Assembly: GCF_036250675.1 (NCBI RefSeq)
Contig: NZ_CP109592.1
Location: 5,456,001 to 5,520,000, forward strand
Origin: Streptomyces sp. NBC_01689
GTDB taxonomy: Bacteria; Actinomycetota; Actinomycetes; Streptomycetales; Streptomycetaceae
Direction: 5' to 3'
Length of the DNA stretch: 64,000 nt
In this document: one piece after another, positions 60,849-64,000 of the stretch
How the letters are laid out: each line of letters begins with the position of its first letter
Numbering within the stretch: the stretch's first letter is position 1
Made by a program: the position numbers and the translations under genes
The notes under the pieces: model-generated
What the model was told of the DNA's origin: nothing
The model's input: the letters and a program-made list of their open reading frames with translations, nothing else
Databases searched by the model: none

Positions 60849-62057
60849 TCACAGTGCGGGTACGGGGGTGAAGCGCACCGGGAGTTCGGTGAGGCCGCGC
60901 AGCCAGGGTGAGGGCCGGCGGGTGAGGGACGCGGCGGGTACCGCCAGGTCGATGTCGGGCAGCCGGTCCAGGACGACCTCGATGCCCGTCCGCGCGATGA
61001 CCTCGGCGACCTCCTGGGCGGGGAACGGGCAGCGGTGCTCGCCGTGTCCGAAGGAGAAGTGGGCGTTGTTGCCGCCGGTGAGGGCGGAGCCGTCGGTGCG
61101 GACCTGCGGGTCGGAGTTGGCGCCCTGCAGCCCGAGCAGCAGCAGGTCGCCGGCGCGGACGCGGTGGCCGCCGAGCTGGGTGTCGCGGGAGGCCCAGCGG
61201 CCGGCGACGTTCTGGGTCGGGGTGTCCTCCCAGAGGACCTCGTTCATGGCCTCGGCGACGCTGTTGCGGCCGCCGAACAGGGAGGCGGCGAAACGGTCGT
61301 CCGTGAGCATCAGGCGCAGCGAGTTGCCGATCCAGTCCGCGGTGGGCTGGTGGCCGGCGGCCATCATGACCATGAGGTCCTGGATGATCTCCTCGTCGGT
61401 GAAGCCCGAGGTGTCGGCGAGCATCCGGGAGACGACGTCGTTCGCGGGGTCGGCCTTGCGGTCGGCCAGCAGCCGCGCCATGGAGCCTGCCAGGTGCTGC
61501 TGTCCGGCGAGTGCGCCGGCCCGCCCGTTGATCATGTCGTTGAGCGCGGTGACCAGGCCGGGACCCTGCTCCTCGGAGAAGCCGTAGAGCGTCGCGAGGA
61601 CCCGCACGGGCAGCAGCGCCGCGTAGTCCCCGACGAGGTCGATCTCGCCCTCGGCGCAGGCCGCGTCGATGAGTTCGTCGGCGAACCGCTCGGCGTGGGA
61701 GCGCAGTTCGAAGGGGTCGACGGCCTCCAGCGCCTCGCTGATCATCGCGGCGCGCTCCCGGTGGCGGTCGCCGACCGTGTACAGGATCGAGGGCTGCTTG
61801 CGGCCGATCATCGGCAGCAGCGGCCAGTCGTCGGGGATGCGGTCCCACTGGTTCCACAGGTCCGAGTCCCGGCTGAACAGCACGGGGTCGCCGGTGACCT
61901 GGTGCAGCTCGCGGTAGCCGAGCACCAGCCAGGCCGGTATGTCGCCGTCCAGCACGACGGACGCCACCGAGCCGTGGTCGCGCCGCATCTCCCGGTACAG
62001 CTCGGCCGGTTCGGTCTGGAACCGGGGCCCGCTGAGGGGCACGGGGGCGGGGGTCAC
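60849..62057 (-). CDS. cvnE: Cytochrome P450, CYP157-type (CvnE) lacking the ExxR arginine
   Basis: 402 aa, GTG start overlapping the cvnD stop codon (GTGA). The haem ligand Cys is in FSFGHGEHRCPFPAQEVAEV. The I-helix reads MAAGHQPTADW. At the K-helix the usual ExxR is replaced by EVLW (in AEAMNEVLWEDTPTQN), so the otherwise near-invariant arginine is absent. Exactly this deviation is known for the CYP157 family. The gene is the fifth of the conservon. Activity with its CYP154 partner is plausible but not shown here. Confidence 0.93.
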   Translation of the reverse strand: MTPAPVPLSGPRFQTEPAELYREMRRDHGSVASVVLDGDIPAWLVLGYRELHQVTGDPVLFSRDSDLWNQWDRIPDDWPLLPMIGRKQPSILYTVGDRHRERAAMISEALEAVDPFELRSHAERFADELIDAACAEGEIDLVGDYAALLPVRVLATLYGFSEEQGPGLVTALNDMINGRAGALAGQQHLAGSMARLLADRKADPANDVVSRMLADTSGFTDEEIIQDLMVMMAAGHQPTADWIGNSLRLMLTDDRFAASLFGGRNSVAEAMNEVLWEDTPTQNVAGRWASRDTQLGGHRVRAGDLLLLGLQGANSDPQVRTDGSALTGGNNAHFSFGHGEHRCPFPAQEVAEVIARTGIEVVLDRLPDIDLAVPAASLTRRPSPWLRGLTELPVRFTPVPAL

Positions 62058-62695
62058 AGGGCCAACTCCGGTGATCTGGTGGCTTCTCCGGCGGCCGGGG
62101 CGGTGGCCGCGGCGGCGTACACGGTCTGCAGGTGTTCGACCAGGGTGATCAGCACCCGCTTGCTGGACTCCCGCGAGCGGGCGTCGCAGTCGATGAGCGG
62201 GACGTCCGGGTCGAGGTCGAGGGCCTCGCGGATCTCGGCGGGGGTGTGGGCCGGGCCGCCGAAGTCGTTGCAGGCGACGATGAACGGCGTGCCGTGGTGT
62301 TCGAGGCGGTCGATCGCGTACCAGGAGTCGTCGATGCGGCGGGTGTCGACGAGGACGACCGCGCCGAGGGTGCCGGAGAAGAGGCGGTCCCACAGGAACC
62401 AGAAGCGTTCCTGGCCGGGCGCGCCGAACAGGTACAGCACGTTTCGGGCGTCGAGCGTGATGCGGCCGAAGTCGAACGCGACGGTGGTCGCGGACTTGCC
62501 GCGGACCTCGCTGATGTCGTCGATCGCCTCACCGGCCCGGGTCATCGTCTCCTCGGTGTTGAGGGGACGGATCTCGCTCACGGAGCGGACCAGGGTCGTC
62601 TTGCCGACGCCGAAACCGCCGACGACCACGATCTTCAGACCGTTGTCGGCGGTGGCGCCCAGCGGGGTCCTCGCGTCAGAGGTTGCGTAGTCCAA
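62054..62695 (-). CDS. cvnD: Conservon Ras-like GTPase (CvnD)
   Basis: 213 aa small GTPase. The P-loop is VVVGGFGVGKTTLVRSV near residue 27, the Walker B/G3 region is YLFGAPGQERFWFLWDRL, and CNDFGG replaces NKxD-type recognition. A TTG start at 62695 overlaps cvnC by 20 bp; AGGTG precedes it, and no better in-frame start exists before the P-loop. CvnD proteins are membrane-associated switch partners of CvnA-C. The tail is Ala/Pro-rich. Confidence 0.9.
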   Translation of the reverse strand: MDYATSDARTPLGATADNGLKIVVVGGFGVGKTTLVRSVSEIRPLNTEETMTRAGEAIDDISEVRGKSATTVAFDFGRITLDARNVLYLFGAPGQERFWFLWDRLFSGTLGAVVLVDTRRIDDSWYAIDRLEHHGTPFIVACNDFGGPAHTPAEIREALDLDPDVPLIDCDARSRESSKRVLITLVEHLQTVYAAAATAPAAGEATRSPELAL

Positions 62696-63023
62696 CGAGC
62701 ACCTGCTCCAGGATGTCGGGATCGGGTAGTGCTGCCTTCTGCGGGTGGCGGGCGCTGACCCGGCCCGCGGCGAGCAGGTCGGAGAGCAGCACCCGGGTGA
62801 TGGACACCGGCAGTTTCAGTACGGCGGCGATCTCCACGACCGCCGTCGGCCGCTCGCACAGCCGCAGGATCGCGGCGTGCTCCGACTGCATGCCCAGGAC
62901 CGGGTCGCACTCGGCGACCACGAGCGTCACGAGGTCGAACGGGGTGTCCGGCCCGGACCGGCTGCGCCCCCCGGTGAGGGTGTACAGCCGGTCGGGCGCG
63001 TCGTCCCTGCCCGGACGGCTCAT
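62676..63023 (-). CDS. cvnC: Conservon DUF742 protein (CvnC)
   Basis: 115 aa, winged-helix-like DUF742: VTLVVAECDP, HAAILRLCERPTAVVEIAAV, and LPVSITRVLLSDLLAAGRVS. The start overlaps the cvnB stop codon by four bases. CvnC joins CvnA, CvnB and CvnD in a membrane complex in Streptomyces coelicolor; the biochemical task is not known. Confidence 0.93.
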   Translation of the reverse strand: MSRPGRDDAPDRLYTLTGGRSRSGPDTPFDLVTLVVAECDPVLGMQSEHAAILRLCERPTAVVEIAAVLKLPVSITRVLLSDLLAAGRVSARHPQKAALPDPDILEQVLVGLRNL

Positions 63024-63427
63024 GACGTCCGGGGCTGCGCGCTCAGGTGTTCGCCGAGTTGCTCCACCAGCTCGCTCATGTTGTGCCCGACCAGGCCGGC
63101 GTCCGCGTCCTCGGCGGTGACCACGGCGAGGTGGGCGCCGTCACCGGCCTCCACGATGAACAGGACACCGCCGTAGAACTCGGTCATCGCCGAGCGCACG
63201 CCGCCGCTGCCGTCGCCGAACTCCACGGACGCGCCGTGGGACAGCGACTGGATGCCCGCGGCGATCGCGGCGAGCTGGTCGGCCCGGTCGACGGTGAGTT
63301 CCGGGGTGCGGCACAGCTTCAGGCCGTCGCGGGAGAGCACGAGGGCGTGCCGGGCGCCGGGGGTGCGCTCGAGGAGGCCCTCGATGAGCCAGGAGAGCTT
63401 CTCGTCGGCGGTGGTGGTGCCGGTCAT
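63020..63427 (-). CDS. cvnB: Conservon roadblock/LC7 protein (CvnB)
   Basis: 135 aa roadblock/LC7-fold protein, likely the GTPase-activating or regulatory partner of CvnD. Visible: LSWLIEGLLERTPGARHALV, LSRDGLKLCRTPEL, AIAAGIQSLSHGASVEFGDG, and YGGVLFIVEAGDGAHLAVVT. Four-base overlap with both neighbours indicates tight translational coupling. Length is normal. Confidence 0.94.
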   Translation of the reverse strand: MTGTTTADEKLSWLIEGLLERTPGARHALVLSRDGLKLCRTPELTVDRADQLAAIAAGIQSLSHGASVEFGDGSGGVRSAMTEFYGGVLFIVEAGDGAHLAVVTAEDADAGLVGHNMSELVEQLGEHLSAQPRTS

Positions 63428-64000
63428 GAAGTGGTGTCGCCTTCCGGATGCGGGGGGTTGGTGTCCCGTACGGCGGCTTCGTCGCGTACGGATTTCTCGG
63501 GGGAGTACGCCGGGACGCGTACGGAGTCGTCGGGCACGGTCCCCTGGACCGCGGCCTGGTCGGGTGCCGTGCCGCGGACGGCCTGGCGGAAGCTGCTGAA
63601 CCGGGCCGCCGTCACCTTGGAGTCGGTCGTGCGGGGCTCGGGCTCGGGGGTCTGGTCGCCGGTGAGGCGGGCGCGGCCGCGTTCGGCGTCCGCGAGGGTG
63701 CGGCCGCGGCGGCGCTTGGGCAGCGAGCCGGTGGCGGGGCCGGTGTCCGCGTGCCGGGGGGAGTCGTGGGTGGGGACCGGGTCGGGGTCGAGGTCCCCGG
63801 TGGCCCGGGCGGCGGCGTACGACGCCTGGTGCGCGGGTCCCGCGGCAGGCGGGTCCTCGGTACGGGCGGGGTCCTCGGCCGGGGTGGACCGGTCGTCGGC
63901 GGGGGCGGCCGGGACGGGTGCCGGGGAGGGCGTGCCGGCGGGCGCGGCCTGGGGCGCCGTCGGCGCGGGCGCCTGCGGCTGGGACAGCAGGTCCTGGGGA
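63424..64000 (-). CDS. cvnA: Conservon sensor-kinase-like protein CvnA, C-terminal fragment
   Basis: The frame is open to the right edge, so only the last ~190 residues are present. They are Pro/Ala/Gly/Asp-rich, lack the kinase core and end in a short basic-acidic tail (KVTAARFSSFRQAVRGTAPD, ending HPEGDTTS). The four-base overlap with cvnB, the gene order A-B-C-D-E, and the typical C-terminus support CvnA, a membrane sensor with an ATPase domain. The N-terminal sensor domain and HATPase lie outside the window. Confidence 0.85.
   Translation of the reverse strand, partial: PQDLLSQPQAPAPTAPQAAPAGTPSPAPVPAAPADDRSTPAEDPARTEDPPAAGPAHQASYAAARATGDLDPDPVPTHDSPRHADTGPATGSLPKRRRGRTLADAERGRARLTGDQTPEPEPRTTDSKVTAARFSSFRQAVRGTAPDQAAVQGTVPDDSVRVPAYSPEKSVRDEAAVRDTNPPHPEGDTTS

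Overview
The window is high-GC actinobacterial DNA and is almost certainly Streptomyces chromosomal core. The evidence is very high third-position GC in every convincing gene, GTG and TTG starts, a conservon (cvn) operon, futalosine-pathway menaquinone genes, DasR-type operators, mycothiol-associated folds, and a gene order I recognise from the middle of Streptomyces chromosomes (cdgB - nagA/nagK - otsB/otsA - thrC - groEL2 - murQ - mqnD/mqnB - serC). I see no plasmid, phage, integrase, IS or CRISPR signature and no rRNA or tRNA gene. Gene names rest on recognised motifs and remembered family sequences, because no database search was possible.

Left part (1-12.3 kb): the 3' end of a GGDEF diguanylate cyclase, a membrane-anchored carbohydrate-binding protein, and an amino-sugar block (PfkB kinase, N-acetylglucosamine-6-phosphate deacetylase, ROK kinase, and a divergent orphan sugar-binding lipoprotein) with two DasR-like operators in the divergent promoter. 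Then come trehalose-6-phosphate phosphatase and synthase, glucosyl-3-phosphoglycerate synthase, threonine synthase behind a SAM-I riboswitch, and a CysO-like sulfur carrier.

Middle part (12.3-28.6 kb): a cold-shock gene, groEL with two CIRCE operators, an old-yellow-enzyme reductase, a carboxylesterase, an RpiR regulator with murQ, small hypotheticals, an MDMPI-GNAT fusion, a CmlR-type exporter with an HD protein, cutC behind a box identical to a nagK box, and a HelD-type RNA polymerase helicase. 28.6-44.97 kb: an XPB-type helicase next to a large helicase-associated/WYL-like protein, a repeat-rich divergent spacer, a HAAS-like membrane protein, a HAD phosphatase, a cold-shock-domain fusion behind a 12-nt tandem repeat array, the mqnD/mqnB operon, an MFS protein, DUF3027, and a 1057-aa sacsin-like GHKL ATPase.

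Right part (45-64 kb): two secreted DUF5707-like paralogues sharing a 144-nt leader, a P-type ATPase, a purine permease, a MarR-MFS pair, ThpR, a 28-aa micro-membrane protein, an aldo/keto reductase, an SGNH hydrolase, a secreted beta-propeller, serC, and finally (minus strand) a conservon: CvnA (cut by the window edge), CvnB, CvnC, CvnD, an ExxR-less CYP157-type P450 and a CYP154-type P450.

Themes across the window: amino-sugar and cell-wall recycling (nagA, nagK, murQ/rpiR, possibly cutC), compatible-solute and sugar-phosphate chemistry (otsA, otsB, gpgS), and stress response (groEL, two cold-shock genes, helD). About twenty start codons sit 6-7 nt after an extended -10 box, which points to leaderless transcripts.
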